A program made the position numbers and the translations under genes. From NCBI GenBank assembly GCA_001784175.1, contig MFPR01000017.1, positions 1-64,000 of the forward strand: a DNA stretch of 64,000 nt, read 5' to 3'. This DNA is from Candidatus Lindowbacteria bacterium RIFCSPLOWO2_12_FULL_62_27. Lineage in GTDB: Bacteria > Lindowbacteria > 2-12-FULL-62-27. Below, in pieces: positions 1 to 7,236 of this stretch. Under the pieces are notes generated by a model. That model was not told the origin of the DNA. It did no database searches and worked only from the letters and a program-made list of their open reading frames with translations. Within the stretch, counting starts at the first letter, position 1. The number at the start of each line of letters is the position of its first letter.

Positions 1-14
1 CAAAAGTCAAACGG

Positions 15-596
15 ATGTTCGGGACGCTCGACATTGAGACGCGCCGCTATTCAGTTCTTCGCGCCAAAGGGGGACTTCGCAAGGCCAACGGCAAAACAGT
101 TGACCTCGGCTCCCGCATGGTCCTGATTGACGCGATGGGGATTGACCGCACGCTTCACGATATCCTGCTCGACATTCGGCAGACGAGCCGAAAAAACACA
201 GACCCCAAACACGAGACGCCCGAGGACAGAGCACGCGCCGCCCGGATGCAATGGCACTACGACCCGATGACGCATTACGTCCCGCCTGAGTGTCGCGCCA
301 CGGCGTCGATGTTTCGCGATCCGGCGGACATGCCCGACCACTCGCTGAAAAAATTCGCCGACGGCACGGTCAGGGCTTTGACGGCGGACGAAATCTGCGA
401 GCCATACCCGGACCTGATGCCCGGCGCTGGCGAGCCTTCGCCGTTCCCGGCAGTTGCCCGAGGGGAGAGCATCGACCCCCACGAGTTCCAGGTCGACACG
501 GATCCAGCCCGTGAATTGAAATATGGCCACTTCGACCTGACTCCGGTTGTGCGCTTCCTGCACCGCCGTCGCTATCTGGAGTGGCTCGCCGCGTAG
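15..596 (+). CDS. Unknown protein, possibly the C-terminal part of a longer gene
   Basis: The frame is open from the left edge of the window through the ATG at 15 to the TAG stop, so this may be either a complete 193-residue protein or the end of a longer one. The product is soluble and rich in charged residues and Asp/Pro, with no signal peptide or membrane segment. I do not recognise a family. It lies upstream of a long non-coding stretch on the same strand as the DNA-processing module, which is the only hint of function. Confidence covers the existence of the gene, not a function. Confidence 0.5.
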   Translation: MFGTLDIETRRYSVLRAKGGLRKANGKTVDLGSRMVLIDAMGIDRTLHDILLDIRQTSRKNTDPKHETPEDRARAARMQWHYDPMTHYVPPECRATASMFRDPADMPDHSLKKFADGTVRALTADEICEPYPDLMPGAGEPSPFPAVARGESIDPHEFQVDTDPARELKYGHFDLTPVVRFLHRRRYLEWLAA

Positions 597-654
597 CCCG
601 ATCCTGAGCGGTCCCACCCCGCTCCGAAATGCTGGGATAAAAAATCGGGCCCCG

Positions 655-745
655 AACCCCTCTCCCCTGCCCTCTCCCCAAGGGAGAGGGTGCGTTGGCG
701 GCGCGGCCGCGCCGCCTTCGCCCCGCCGGTATGCTGAGGCGGGGC
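655..745. repeat. Compound palindromic (REP/MITE-like) element
   Basis: Three hairpins follow each other. CCCTCTCCC (670-678) pairs with GGGAGAGGG (682-690), then comes the GC-only palindrome GGCGCGGCCGCGCC (about 701-714), then GCCCCGCC (720-727) pairs with GGCGGGGC (738-745). Stacked GC-rich palindromes between genes are typical of dispersed bacterial REP-like repeats. I see no reading frame that explains it. Copy number in the host genome cannot be judged here. Confidence 0.55.
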
Positions 746-962
746 GTTGCTGGACGAGAACCCCGAAGCTCAAGCGCCGCATGGCTGAATGGGCGCGTGC
801 GGACGCACGCGCTAAAGCATTCTGGCGCGCCGGCCAGTGGAGGTATCTGTGCGCGCCCAACAGCCAGATGGCCCTCCATGGCAGTCGGTCGGCGGTCATC
901 CTGACCGCCGATCCTCCCCGCAGACCACACCCGACCACCGGCGATGTCAAAACATCGCCGCG

Positions 963-996
963 AAAGCGGCTGTCACGTTGTGATCAGCCGCTTTTC
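963..996 (+). terminator. Probable intrinsic terminator
   Basis: AAAGCGGCTG (963-972) pairs with CAGCCGCTTT (985-994) around a 12-base loop and runs into a short T stretch. A second perfect hairpin, GGCGATG/CATCGCC (940-959), lies just upstream. It could end transcription of the gene that stops at 596. The T-run is short, so termination strength is uncertain. Confidence 0.45.
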
Positions 997-1182
997 ATTC
1001 GCGGCAAACATTCAGTTCAAAAACAAGCAGGTCAAAAACGTCCTACCAGGGACGGCGACCCGGAAGATCACGGCAACAAGGCGTGACTCGTCGGCGTTGA
1101 TTACCGCGCTTCATCCCCACATGGGTCGTGCAAATAACACAGTCCGACGGACAGGACTTGTAAAAACACTGCCAAGACGGTC

Positions 1183-1438
1183 GGGGTCACAGAGGCCTGA
1201 CCCAGCGGTGAGCGCGGTCGGAAGTCCGCGTCGTTACAGAGCGCGTAACCTCTGAACACATATCTATCCCGAGCGAGCCCTCGCTCAAAATCGCCTCGAA
1301 GATCCCCAACCCCGGAGGGTGGGCACCCCGCACATCTCCCACCCGTGCGGCCCTCCGGAACATATACGACCCCGCGTTTGCATCTCTCCAGATCGGCGCG
1401 CCTCACAAGCGCGGGGTCACTGCCTTATATCCATCATT
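1183..1438 (+). other. Gene-free structured stretch, candidate non-coding RNA
   Basis: No credible coding frame was found between 597 and 1505. The part from 1183 has nested complementarity. GGGTCA (1184-1189) pairs with TGACCC (1198-1203), and its loop CAGAG (1190-1194) matches CTCTG at 1250-1254, which would make a pseudoknot. CCGGAGGG (1312-1319) pairs with CCCTCCGG (1351-1358) and encloses CCGCAC/GTGCGG (1328-1333, 1345-1350). A strong terminator follows at 1439. This arrangement suits a structured transcript, but GC-rich DNA gives chance stems, so this is a hypothesis. Confidence 0.3.
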
Positions 1439-1473
1439 CCGGTGGCGTCTCCTCCACGCCACCGGCTTTTTTT
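1439..1473 (+). terminator. Strong intrinsic terminator
   Basis: A perfect 9-bp stem, CCGGTGGCG (1439-1447) with CGCCACCGG (1457-1465), is followed by C and seven T residues. This is a textbook Rho-independent terminator for plus-strand transcription. No protein gene lies directly upstream, which supports a non-coding transcript or a long 3' untranslated region ending here. It lies 31 bases from the left IS end. Confidence 0.8.
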
Positions 1474-1503
1474 CAAACAGGGGGGCGTGCGGCAAGTCCC
1501 AAC

Positions 1504-1530
1504 TATTGACACCTGCATAATAATGTCCTA
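1504..1530 (+). repeat. Left terminal inverted repeat of the IS630 element
   Basis: It is the reverse complement of 2584-2610 with two mismatches, both C/T transitions at the 7th and 13th bases. The first two bases are the TA target dinucleotide. The innermost TAATGTCCTA block is identical in both ends. Confidence 0.88.
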
Positions 1531-1555
1531 ATTTCTGGGTGGGAGGTGGGAACCC

Positions 1556-2035
1556 ATGAGATCTAAAGGAACCCCCGGGGAATTGGAACAAAGAAGGATC
1601 AAAGCCATCCAGTTGTTGGAGGAAGGACGAAGACCCGTCGAAGTGGCCAGGGTGATCGGAGTAGATCGCCGGAGTGTGAGGCGTTGGAAATCGGCCTATC
1701 GAAAAAAGGGCATGGATGCCGTCCGATATCCAGCCAAATGGGGAAGGCCGGTGAAAATTTCGAGCAAACAGAGTCGGCAACTGGAGCGGGATCTTCTGCG
1801 AGGAGCGAAATCCTGCGGGTTTTCGACAGATTTGTGGAGCTGCCCTCGGGTTGCCAAGCAGATTCAACGTCGATATGGAATCAGTTATCACGTCGATCAT
1901 ATCGGCCGTTTGTTGCGGCGGATGGGATGGAGTCCACAACGGCCAGCCCGACGAGCCATCGAGCGAAATGAAGTGGCCATCCGGAGATGGGTAAAAGAAA
2001 AGTGGCCCCGGTGTAAAAAAAAGCCCACGACCTGA
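1556..2035 (+). CDS. IS630 transposase, upstream frame (DNA-binding part)
   Basis: The 159-residue frame starts at ATG 1556 after a GGGAGGTGGG ribosome-binding stretch. Residues 10-50 form a helix-turn-helix (RVIGVDRRSVRRWKSAY), followed by a basic linker and a second HTH-like region ending in LLRRMGWSPQ, the hallmark junction before the catalytic domain in IS630 transposases. It stops just after the slippery A AAA AAG, so on its own it would be a DNA-binding product without the DDE core, as in many IS families where the short product represses transposition. Confidence 0.85.
   Translation: MRSKGTPGELEQRRIKAIQLLEEGRRPVEVARVIGVDRRSVRRWKSAYRKKGMDAVRYPAKWGRPVKISSKQSRQLERDLLRGAKSCGFSTDLWSCPRVAKQIQRRYGISYHVDHIGRLLRRMGWSPQRPARRAIERNEVAIRRWVKEKWPRCKKKPTT
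2017..2023 (+). promoter_or_regulatory. Programmed -1 ribosomal frameshift site
   Basis: In the upstream frame the codons read TGT AAA AAA AAG, giving the heptamer A_AAA_AAG, the most efficient bacterial -1 slip sequence known from dnaX and IS3 elements. Slipping here enters the second frame 13 bases before the upstream TGA (2033-2035) and immediately encodes the first catalytic motif of the transposase, so the joined protein is sensible only with this shift. No clear stimulatory hairpin or internal Shine-Dalgarno was identified. Confidence 0.75.
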
Positions 2036-2586
2036 ACGCTTTTCTTGTTTTCATAGACGAAAGTGGCGTGTTGATGGCGCCCTTGGTCCGCCGGACGTGG
2101 GCCCCCATCGGTCAAACGCCCATTCTTCAACAGAGAACGCGATCCCATCAAAAAGTTTCGATGATCGCCGCGCTCTGTGTTCCTCCCAAACGTGATCGAG
2201 TTCGGTTGTACTTCCGATTGCATCCGAATGCCAATCTCAATGCCATTACGATTCGCGCCTTCCTGCGTCTTTTGATGCGCCATATCCCCGGCAACATCGT
2301 CCTGATCTGGGACAACCTTGGGGCGCATCATGGCAAGGTCATGCAAAGCCTTTTGCAAAAGACGCCTCGGCTCCATGTCTTCCGGTTTCCGCCGTATGCT
2401 CCGGAACTCGATCCGGTAGAATATTTCTGGAGTTATTTGAAAACGAAGCCGCTTGCCAACGATGCGCCGGAGGATATTGCCACATTGGCCACGAAGGCGC
2501 GTTCTCACAGTCGTTCGATACAGAGAACGGACAGACTCCTTCGCTCGTTCGTTCAACACAGTCCTCTCTCTTTGCGCCTCAGATAG
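2020..2586 (+). CDS. IS630 transposase, downstream frame (DDE catalytic core)
   Basis: Read in the -1 frame from the slippery site, this part carries the complete DDE triad. The first Asp is in FLVFIDESG (about 2041-2067, upstream of the first ATG of this frame). The second is in IWDNLGAHH and the Glu is in YAPELDPVEYFWSYLK. Because the first Asp lies before any ATG, the active enzyme must come from frameshifting rather than internal initiation. The TAG stop (2584-2586) lies in the right inverted repeat. The joined transposase would be about 345 residues, normal for the family. Confidence 0.85.
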   Translation, partial: KAHDLNAFLVFIDESGVLMAPLVRRTWAPIGQTPILQQRTRSHQKVSMIAALCVPPKRDRVRLYFRLHPNANLNAITIRAFLRLLMRHIPGNIVLIWDNLGAHHGKVMQSLLQKTPRLHVFRFPPYAPELDPVEYFWSYLKTKPLANDAPEDIATLATKARSHSRSIQRTDRLLRSFVQHSPLSLRLR

Positions 2587-2610
2587 GACATTATTATACA
2601 GGTATCAATA
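2584..2610 (-). repeat. Right terminal inverted repeat of the IS630 element
   Basis: It is the partner of 1504-1530 with 25 of 27 bases matching. It ends in the TA target duplicate and overlaps the transposase stop codon. Confidence 0.88.
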
Positions 2611-2702
2611 ACGCACTGAAACCCCTCGACATAGATGAACCACTCGTTTCCACAAATCGCGCATGGCGCGAAAAACCCACAAAAACAGGAGGTTTGAGAC
2701 CC

Positions 2703-3626
2703 ATGAAGGTCCACACCACCTACGCCCGCCGCGTCAACCTCGGTGACTACGGCGAGCATGCGTTTTACAGCGTATCGATCGACAAGATGTTCGAGGGCGC
2801 GGCACTCTCGGACGCTACGAAGATCGCCCATGAACTCATGGCTGAATGTGAAAAGGCCGTCGTTCACGCGATCCATCGAAACGAACCCTCGTCGCAGGTC
2901 GGTACACCGCCGCTCGAAGTCCAGACGCAACTGGATGATCTCGCTGCGCAGTCGAAAGCCGCGCCGGTCCAGACAGAGACGAAAACGGTAGCGGTAGCTG
3001 AAACCAAAACCGCTCCCGTTGTCCCGGCGTCACCCGCGCCGTCCCCCGCTCCGAAAGCAGCGGCTCCGGCCACCAAGCCCAACGGCAACGGCAATGGTAA
3101 CGGCAACGGCAAAAAGTCCGTCAAACGCCCGGACGATCCGGCCAGCCCCGCGCAAGTCAGCCTCTACGAAAAACTCTCGCGGCGCTACGAAAAGTCCACG
3201 GGCCAATTGCTCGACAACGCCGTCGGACTCGCCGGCGCATACTTCGCGGACATCAGCAAAGGCCACGCGTCCGAGATCATCGACAAGGCTCTGGAACTCG
3301 TCGCGAAAACCGACCGCACATCCAAGGCCGAATCGCCCAACTCCGCGCCGGGCAAGAAAGCCTTCGTCCTCGCCCAGCCTCGCCAGCTCTCCTACGCCGA
3401 GTCGCTGATCAATCAGCTCGGCCGTCTCATCGGCGAGACCAACACCCACGATTTCGTGGAGTCGACGATCAAGGAGCTTTGCAAAGGCCGGGTTTACCCC
3501 CTGCCGCAGCTCTCCAGCTTCAAAATCTCCAAGCTCATCGACGCGCTCAAAAAGAAAGTCGTCGAATCCAAAAACGGCGAGCTTGCCCACGCCGGCGTCG
3601 CCCACGACGACAACGTCCCGTTTTAA
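2703..3626 (+). CDS. Phage DNA-processing protein with SSB-like acidic C-terminal tip
   Basis: AGGAGG (2687-2692) fixes the start at ATG 2703, giving 307 residues. The N-terminal ~60 residues (VNLGDYGEHAFYSVSIDKMF) look like a compact phage-type domain. A long Ala/Pro/Lys linker ends in a run of Gly-Asn repeats near residue 125. Two related helical segments follow, each with a Gln-Ser start and an SKLIDALKK-like end. The last residues, HDDNVPF, closely resemble the DDDIPF tip by which bacterial SSB recruits partner proteins. A role at single-stranded DNA during replication or recombination is inferred from this tip and from the nuclease encoded next to it; no OB-fold was confirmed. Confidence 0.6.
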   Translation: MKVHTTYARRVNLGDYGEHAFYSVSIDKMFEGAALSDATKIAHELMAECEKAVVHAIHRNEPSSQVGTPPLEVQTQLDDLAAQSKAAPVQTETKTVAVAETKTAPVVPASPAPSPAPKAAAPATKPNGNGNGNGNGKKSVKRPDDPASPAQVSLYEKLSRRYEKSTGQLLDNAVGLAGAYFADISKGHASEIIDKALELVAKTDRTSKAESPNSAPGKKAFVLAQPRQLSYAESLINQLGRLIGETNTHDFVESTIKELCKGRVYPLPQLSSFKISKLIDALKKKVVESKNGELAHAGVAHDDNVPF

Positions 3627-3713
3627 GCAAGCACTGACCCCGCGTGGCGGGGTACACCACGCAGCCGGCGAGGTTCCACCCCTCGCATGGTTGTTTGAAA
3701 AGGAGTGATCGAC

Positions 3714-4538
3714 TTGAACAATGGCAAGGTCTATCTTTCCGCGAGCAAGATCACCGCCTACCTGTCCTGCCCGCATAAGTTCCGCCTGCGCTACATCGAC
3801 CAGGTGCCAACGCCGAACCAGACGTTCTTCATCGTCGGCACCGCCACCCACGCCGGCGTCGAGGCCATCCACATCGGCAAATCCCTGCAGGACGCCCTGA
3901 CGGAAGCCTCTCTCTCGGTCGACGCCGCAACCAGCAAGGAATACGACAACGCTCTGACGCCTGCCGAAATCAACGACCTGGTCCGCACGCTGGTCACGAC
4001 CTATCACGAGCAGGCCATCCCGCTCAAAATAACCGCCGTTGAAACGCCGTTCCAAATCGACGGCAACAACGTGGTTCTGACCGGCACGGTTGATGCGATG
4101 GTCGAAGGCAAGACCGTCCTCGAAATCAAAACCGCCAAACGCGCCTGGTCTCAGCCCCAAGCGGACTTGCAGATCCAGCCGAGCGTCTACGCATTCGGCT
4201 TGGCCTTCGAGAAAAAACTCCCCGGCCCGATCGAAGTCATCTACCGCGTGATCGTGAAGCCGACCAAGAAGTTCCCGAAAGGCCAGCTCATGGAGCTTCG
4301 TACGATCCGGACAAAGGAGCATTTCGACCACCTGATCGCGACGATCAACCAGGTCGGCAAAGCCGTCAGCGCCGGCATCTTCCCTCGCAACGTCACCCCG
4401 GCCTGCGGTTGGTGTGAATTTCGACGGCTCTGCCTTGGCGGCACGCTGCCCAACTACGACCGACCGGATGGAGGGAGTGTCGCGGGATACAGGGATGTAT
4501 CAGGAGCGACCGCGGAGAACGGGGGTGATTCAGAATGA
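3714..4538 (+). CDS. Cas4/RecB-like PD-(D/E)XK exonuclease with iron-sulfur cysteines
   Basis: The protein belongs to the RecB-type PD-(D/E)XK nuclease superfamily. It opens with SASKITAYLSCPHKFRLRY, containing the first cluster cysteine, carries the catalytic core GTVDAMVEGKTVLEIKTAK (Asp, then E-x-K), and ends with CGWCEFRRLC. One early plus three late cysteines match the 4Fe-4S arrangement of Cas4 and AddB-type nucleases. AAGGAG at 3700-3705 favours TTG 3714 over GTG 3705, which overlaps that site. In phages such enzymes resect DNA ends for recombination, consistent with the SSB-tailed neighbour. No cas1 or cas2 is present, so a CRISPR role is unlikely. Confidence 0.82.
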   Translation: MNNGKVYLSASKITAYLSCPHKFRLRYIDQVPTPNQTFFIVGTATHAGVEAIHIGKSLQDALTEASLSVDAATSKEYDNALTPAEINDLVRTLVTTYHEQAIPLKITAVETPFQIDGNNVVLTGTVDAMVEGKTVLEIKTAKRAWSQPQADLQIQPSVYAFGLAFEKKLPGPIEVIYRVIVKPTKKFPKGQLMELRTIRTKEHFDHLIATINQVGKAVSAGIFPRNVTPACGWCEFRRLCLGGTLPNYDRPDGGSVAGYRDVSGATAENGGDSE

Positions 4539-4711
4539 GCACGGCAACTGCCACGCAGGACTTTACCCTCGAAAAGTACGACCGATTCTGGGCGGTCTTC
4601 GACCCGGATGGAAATCTCGTGACACTGACCGTCTATAAAAAGGGTGGGTTGGAGGTGATTCGTCGTCTCAAGGGTCCCGCCGCCCAAATCCAAGACAACC
4701 CACTCGCGTAA
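4535..4711 (+). CDS. Small conserved-looking phage protein, unknown function
   Basis: This 58-residue reading frame starts at ATG 4535 inside the last codons of the nuclease gene (ATGA-type coupling) and ends just before a strong terminator, so it is the last gene of that operon. The sequence has a clear core (FWAVFDPDGNLVTLTVYKKG) with the strand-turn-strand look of a small beta-rich domain. No family was recognised. Position and overlap support expression with the nuclease. Confidence 0.6.
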   Translation: MSTATATQDFTLEKYDRFWAVFDPDGNLVTLTVYKKGGLEVIRRLKGPAAQIQDNPLA

Positions 4712-4716
4712 TTCAT

Positions 4717-4755
4717 GGCCGTCTCTGCGTTGCGGAGACGGCCGCTTTTGTTTTC
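4717..4755 (+). terminator. Intrinsic terminator of the SSB-like/nuclease operon
   Basis: GGCCGTCTC (4717-4725) pairs perfectly with GAGACGGCC (4735-4743) around a 9-base loop and is followed by GCTTTTGTTTTC. It lies six bases after the preceding stop codon and closes the first plus-strand operon before ardC. Confidence 0.8.
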
Positions 4756-4774
4756 TAAAAGGAGGTGAGGATAA

Positions 4775-5641
4775 ATGAACAAGGTCTATCAAATCATTAC
4801 CGAGCGCATCATCGACAGAATGAAACAGGGGATCATCCCGTGGCAGCGGCCGTGGCACGCGCGCCAACAGACCCCAAAAAATCTTGTCACGAAACTGCCC
4901 TACCACGGGACAAACTTCTTTCTCCTGTGGTCGCTGGGGTATGAAAGCCCGTACTTCCTCACGATGCGGCAAGCCAACGAACTCGGCGGCTCTATTCGGG
5001 CGGGAGAAAAGGCTTTGCCGGTCGTGTTCTGGAAGATCCTCAAATTCGACGAGGAAATTTCTTCGGATGGACAACCCAAGAAAGTACCCATGCTTCGTTA
5101 CTACCATGTGTTCAATTCGTCCCAATGCGAAAATCTCGCCGGTAAAATTCCCAGCTACACGGACGTGGACAATCCATTCTCGCCAATCGAAGCCGCGGAA
5201 CTCGCCGTCGATAACATGTCTGCGCGCCCGTGCATCGAACATGGCCATACGCGCGCGTACTACAGCCCCGTGAACGACTTGATCTGTCTGCCTTCGCCCG
5301 AAAGATTCGACCGGCCGGAGGACTACTACGCAACGCTCTTCCACGAGCTCGTTCACAGCACCGGCCATGCCACAAGACTGTCCCGCCGGGATTGGCTGTC
5401 GGGCGACGACAAACACGACGCCTATTCAAAGGAAGAACTGGTCGCCGAAATGGGCGCAACGTTTCTCTGCGCCGAAACCGGCATCTTGGCCTCACAGGTT
5501 GATCGTTCGGCGGCGTATATTCAAAGCTGGATCGAAACATTCGAAAACAACCACCGCCTGATTTTCACGGCCGCAACCCACGCCCAGAAGGCGGTTGACT
5601 TCATTTTGAACCGCATGGCGGTTCACGTAGCTTCGAATTGA
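4775..5641 (+). CDS. ardC: ArdC-type antirestriction protein (ssDNA-binding plus zinc metallopeptidase-like)
   Basis: An AGGAGG-type site precedes ATG 4775. The N-terminal ~120 residues match the ArdC single-stranded-DNA-binding domain (YQIITERIIDRMKQGIIPWQRPW, then YHGTNFFLL). The C-terminal half is a zincin-like domain with HELVHSTGH at about residues 190-198 and the third-ligand Glu in EELVAEMGATFL. Length (288) fits the family. ArdC proteins protect incoming plasmid or phage DNA from restriction on entry, by inference from plasmid homologues. It is notable that the same element carries its own type I restriction system. All active-site residues look intact. Confidence 0.9.
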   Translation: MNKVYQIITERIIDRMKQGIIPWQRPWHARQQTPKNLVTKLPYHGTNFFLLWSLGYESPYFLTMRQANELGGSIRAGEKALPVVFWKILKFDEEISSDGQPKKVPMLRYYHVFNSSQCENLAGKIPSYTDVDNPFSPIEAAELAVDNMSARPCIEHGHTRAYYSPVNDLICLPSPERFDRPEDYYATLFHELVHSTGHATRLSRRDWLSGDDKHDAYSKEELVAEMGATFLCAETGILASQVDRSAAYIQSWIETFENNHRLIFTAATHAQKAVDFILNRMAVHVASN

Positions 5642-5661
5642 TACACGAAGGAGGGCAACCC

Positions 5662-5910
5662 ATGTCCAGCTCCATTCACCGCATCGGCAAAAGCGGCATC
5701 CCGGTCTTTTGTGATGGCCGGGACCCCGCGCTTGACAATTTCCGGCTCACGGAGTCCGACCCGCGAAAAGTCATCCTCGCCGTCGCCTTGTCCCACGCCC
5801 GGGCGGTTGCTATCGCCTACATGCGAAAACACGCACCCCATCTCCTGACCGAGATGGATAACCTGCTCCCGCCCATGGCGGAGAAGGAGCACGCACATGG
5901 CTTCCCGTAG
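5662..5910 (+). CDS. Small unknown protein downstream of ardC
   Basis: The 82-residue frame starts at ATG 5662 behind AAGGAGGGCAAC. It is a soluble protein with a helical C-terminal half (AVALSHARAVAIAYMRKHAPHLL). No family was recognised. It lies 20 bases after ardC and overlaps the next gene by 14 bases, so all three are probably co-transcribed. Confidence 0.6.
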   Translation: MSSSIHRIGKSGIPVFCDGRDPALDNFRLTESDPRKVILAVALSHARAVAIAYMRKHAPHLLTEMDNLLPPMAEKEHAHGFP

Positions 5911-6106
5911 CACCACCTACGCCGGCGTCCCGGCGCTCGTCATATTTGACCGCACCCTGAACATCAGCCGCATCATCACGCCAGCCATTGCCAGAATTAT
6001 TCTGGACCATGTGGACGACATCCGCGATTTCCTCTCCAAAAACGAGCCGTTTATCTCCGAGGAATTGGACAACCGTCAACTACGTCGCGCACAACAGGGC
6101 GATTGA
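5897..6106 (+). CDS. Small unknown protein
   Basis: This 69-residue protein is preceded by GGAGAAGGAGC and overlaps the gene before it. It has a hydrophobic start (VPALVIFDRTLNISRI) and a helix-rich acidic C-terminus. I recognise no domain. It is the last member of the ardC operon; an A+T-rich gap with promoter-like sequence follows. Confidence 0.55.
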   Translation: MASRSTTYAGVPALVIFDRTLNISRIITPAIARIILDHVDDIRDFLSKNEPFISEELDNRQLRRAQQGD

Positions 6107-6162
6107 CGTCCGATCCGCCTTTACACCGCACGGCCGACTCTATTAATATTCTGACTTTGATT

Positions 6163-6178
6163 TATAATGTGGTAGAAT
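6163..6178 (+). promoter_or_regulatory. Candidate promoter for the PIN toxin operon
   Basis: The 97-base gap after 6106 turns sharply A+T-rich. It contains a perfect TATAAT (6163-6168) and, slightly downstream, TAGAAT (6173-6178) preceded at 16 bases by CTGACT (6151-6156). Either could be a -10 element for the toxin gene starting at 6204. The -35 match is poor, so the exact promoter is uncertain. Confidence 0.35.
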
Positions 6179-6203
6179 TACACAGTGAAATGAGGATGGC
6201 CAG

Positions 6204-6653
6204 ATGAAATTGCATGTATATCTCGACACGTCGATAATCAGCGCGTACTTTGATGAACACCTGAAAGAAAGACAAACGGAGACGCGGCACTTTTGGAAAC
6301 GTATCGGCGATTTCGATGTCTCGACCGCCGAAATTACTCGTCAAGAAATATTGCAAACGACCGATGGAAATTTGAAGAGTAAAATGGAGGGGTTGCTCGA
6401 AGGATTCTCGATCCACTCGCTGACGGAAGAAATGCAGGGCCTGGCACAGCGATATGTTGATTCGGGTGTCTTTACGCCAGTCATGCGCAACGATGCCTTG
6501 CATGTGGCGGCATCCGTATTGACGAGGCAGGATATTCTGCTGTCTTGGAATTTCAAGCACCTTGTCAATCGCCGCCGGAGGGCAAAGGTCAATGATGTCA
6601 ATATTTCATTGGGTCTGCCGACCATTGAAATATTGTCACCGCCAGAAATTTGA
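6204..6653 (+). CDS. PIN-domain ribonuclease toxin (VapC-like)
   Basis: The protein starts MKLHVYLDTSIISAYF, with the first catalytic Asp of PIN ribonucleases in LDTS. The second acidic site is in AEITRQEIL, the third in the conserved MRNDALHVA segment, and the family-typical LLSWNFKHLVN follows. At 149 residues it is a normal single-domain PIN protein. A 68-residue gene follows 10 bases downstream and is the likely antitoxin. The order toxin-then-antitoxin is reversed relative to most vapBC loci. It probably cleaves RNA when unrestrained and helps maintain the element. Confidence 0.82.
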   Translation: MKLHVYLDTSIISAYFDEHLKERQTETRHFWKRIGDFDVSTAEITRQEILQTTDGNLKSKMEGLLEGFSIHSLTEEMQGLAQRYVDSGVFTPVMRNDALHVAASVLTRQDILLSWNFKHLVNRRRRAKVNDVNISLGLPTIEILSPPEI

Positions 6654-6663
6654 GGAGGCTGAC

Positions 6664-6870
6664 ATGAAATATTTCAACTACAGGAAAGTGGCGCGAGAGG
6701 CAAAAATTCCGGCGGGTAAATTAGACAAACTGCGTCACTCCATTCGCGACGAGTTTCCCACCGATGATATGATGTACGAGCTCCATTTGCTCCGTGCGTG
6801 CATGGCCATAAAGGATGGCTATATCACAGTCGATGAGGCTCTAAAATCCGAATCTCCGGTTAAGGCCTAA
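6664..6870 (+). CDS. Probable antitoxin partner of the PIN toxin
   Basis: GAGGAGG overlaps the end of the toxin gene and precedes ATG 6664. The 68-residue product (MKYFNYRKVAREAKIPAGK, then MMYELHLLRACMAIKDGYIT) resembles small proteins that I recall encoded after PIN genes in several environmental genomes. It lacks an obvious ribbon-helix-helix or AbrB fold, so the antitoxin role rests on gene pairing. Length, spacing and coupling fit a type II toxin-antitoxin module. Confidence 0.6.
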   Translation: MKYFNYRKVAREAKIPAGKLDKLRHSIRDEFPTDDMMYELHLLRACMAIKDGYITVDEALKSESPVKA

Positions 6871-6897
6871 AAACTGCCAAAGCCTCCAGAGAGGAAA

Positions 6898-7227
6898 TTG
6901 AACATACCCCCGATCGTGTATGAAATGAAACACCATGGAATGATTCTGACCGGCCGCGAAGCAGGGGACGACGCCTATCCTGCGTTAAAGACGGCCATGG
7001 AAAAAGTAGCCGAACATGGAATGTTGGTCCTGTCCTTTGAAGGCGTCAAAATGATCACGACATCCTTTGGTGATTCGTGTATCGGCCAGATCCTCGTGGA
7101 TATCCGCGAAGGACGATTTGGAAATCGCAAATTGGCCGTCCGCGATGTTGGAAATGCCGCGCTTGCCGCAGCCCTTGCCACGATTGCCGAAATTGCGGCG
7201 GCCCCCCTGCCATTGGCCCCAGCCTGA
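6898..7227 (+). CDS. STAS-like protein (DUF4325 type)
   Basis: This 109-residue protein has the DUF4325 core: a hydrophobic strand and loop (MLVLSFEGVKMITTSFGDSC), a helix, then a second strand (LAVRDV). These are STAS/anti-sigma-antagonist-like folds seen in mobile elements, usually with unknown partners. The start is TTG 6898 after GAGAGGAAA. It is the last plus-strand gene before the convergent lysis module. Function in the element is unknown. Confidence 0.6.
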   Translation: MNIPPIVYEMKHHGMILTGREAGDDAYPALKTAMEKVAEHGMLVLSFEGVKMITTSFGDSCIGQILVDIREGRFGNRKLAVRDVGNAALAAALATIAEIAAAPLPLAPA

Positions 7228-7236
7228 CCGTAGAAT

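Larger units (their letters stand above)
1506..2608 (+). mobile_element. IS630-family insertion sequence, complete
   Basis: The element is bounded by 27-base terminal inverted repeats (1504-1530 and 2584-2610, flanking TA included) that match at 25 of 27 positions. A TA dinucleotide sits on each side, as expected from the TA target duplication of IS630/Tc1-type transposition. Two overlapping frames encode the transposase and are joined by a -1 slippery heptamer. Both ends, the frameshift site and all three DDE motifs are intact, so it may be active. It separates the non-coding region from the plus-strand DNA-processing module. Confidence 0.9.

Noticed and set aside
51-950. A 299-codon minus-strand frame at the left edge
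   Set aside because: It covers the palindromic repeat and the antisense of the first gene, is Arg/Ala-rich and shows no domain or ribosome-binding site.
3073-3115. Short tandem GGCAACGGCAATGG-like repeats considered as a CRISPR or iteron array
   Set aside because: They encode the Gly-Asn linker of the SSB-tailed protein, are only a few bases long and have no spacers.
3640-3654. CCCCGC/GCGGGG hairpin after the SSB-like gene as a terminator
   Set aside because: No T-run follows and the next gene on the same strand starts within 60 bases.
3030-4331. A 433-codon minus-strand frame opposite the SSB-like and nuclease genes
   Set aside because: It runs antisense through two genes with good ribosome-binding sites and recognised motifs; the frame is open only because of codon bias in GC-rich DNA.
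3714-4538. Cas4-like nuclease as evidence of a CRISPR adaptation module
   Set aside because: No cas1, cas2 or repeat array is in the window, and the phage gene neighbours fit a recombination nuclease.
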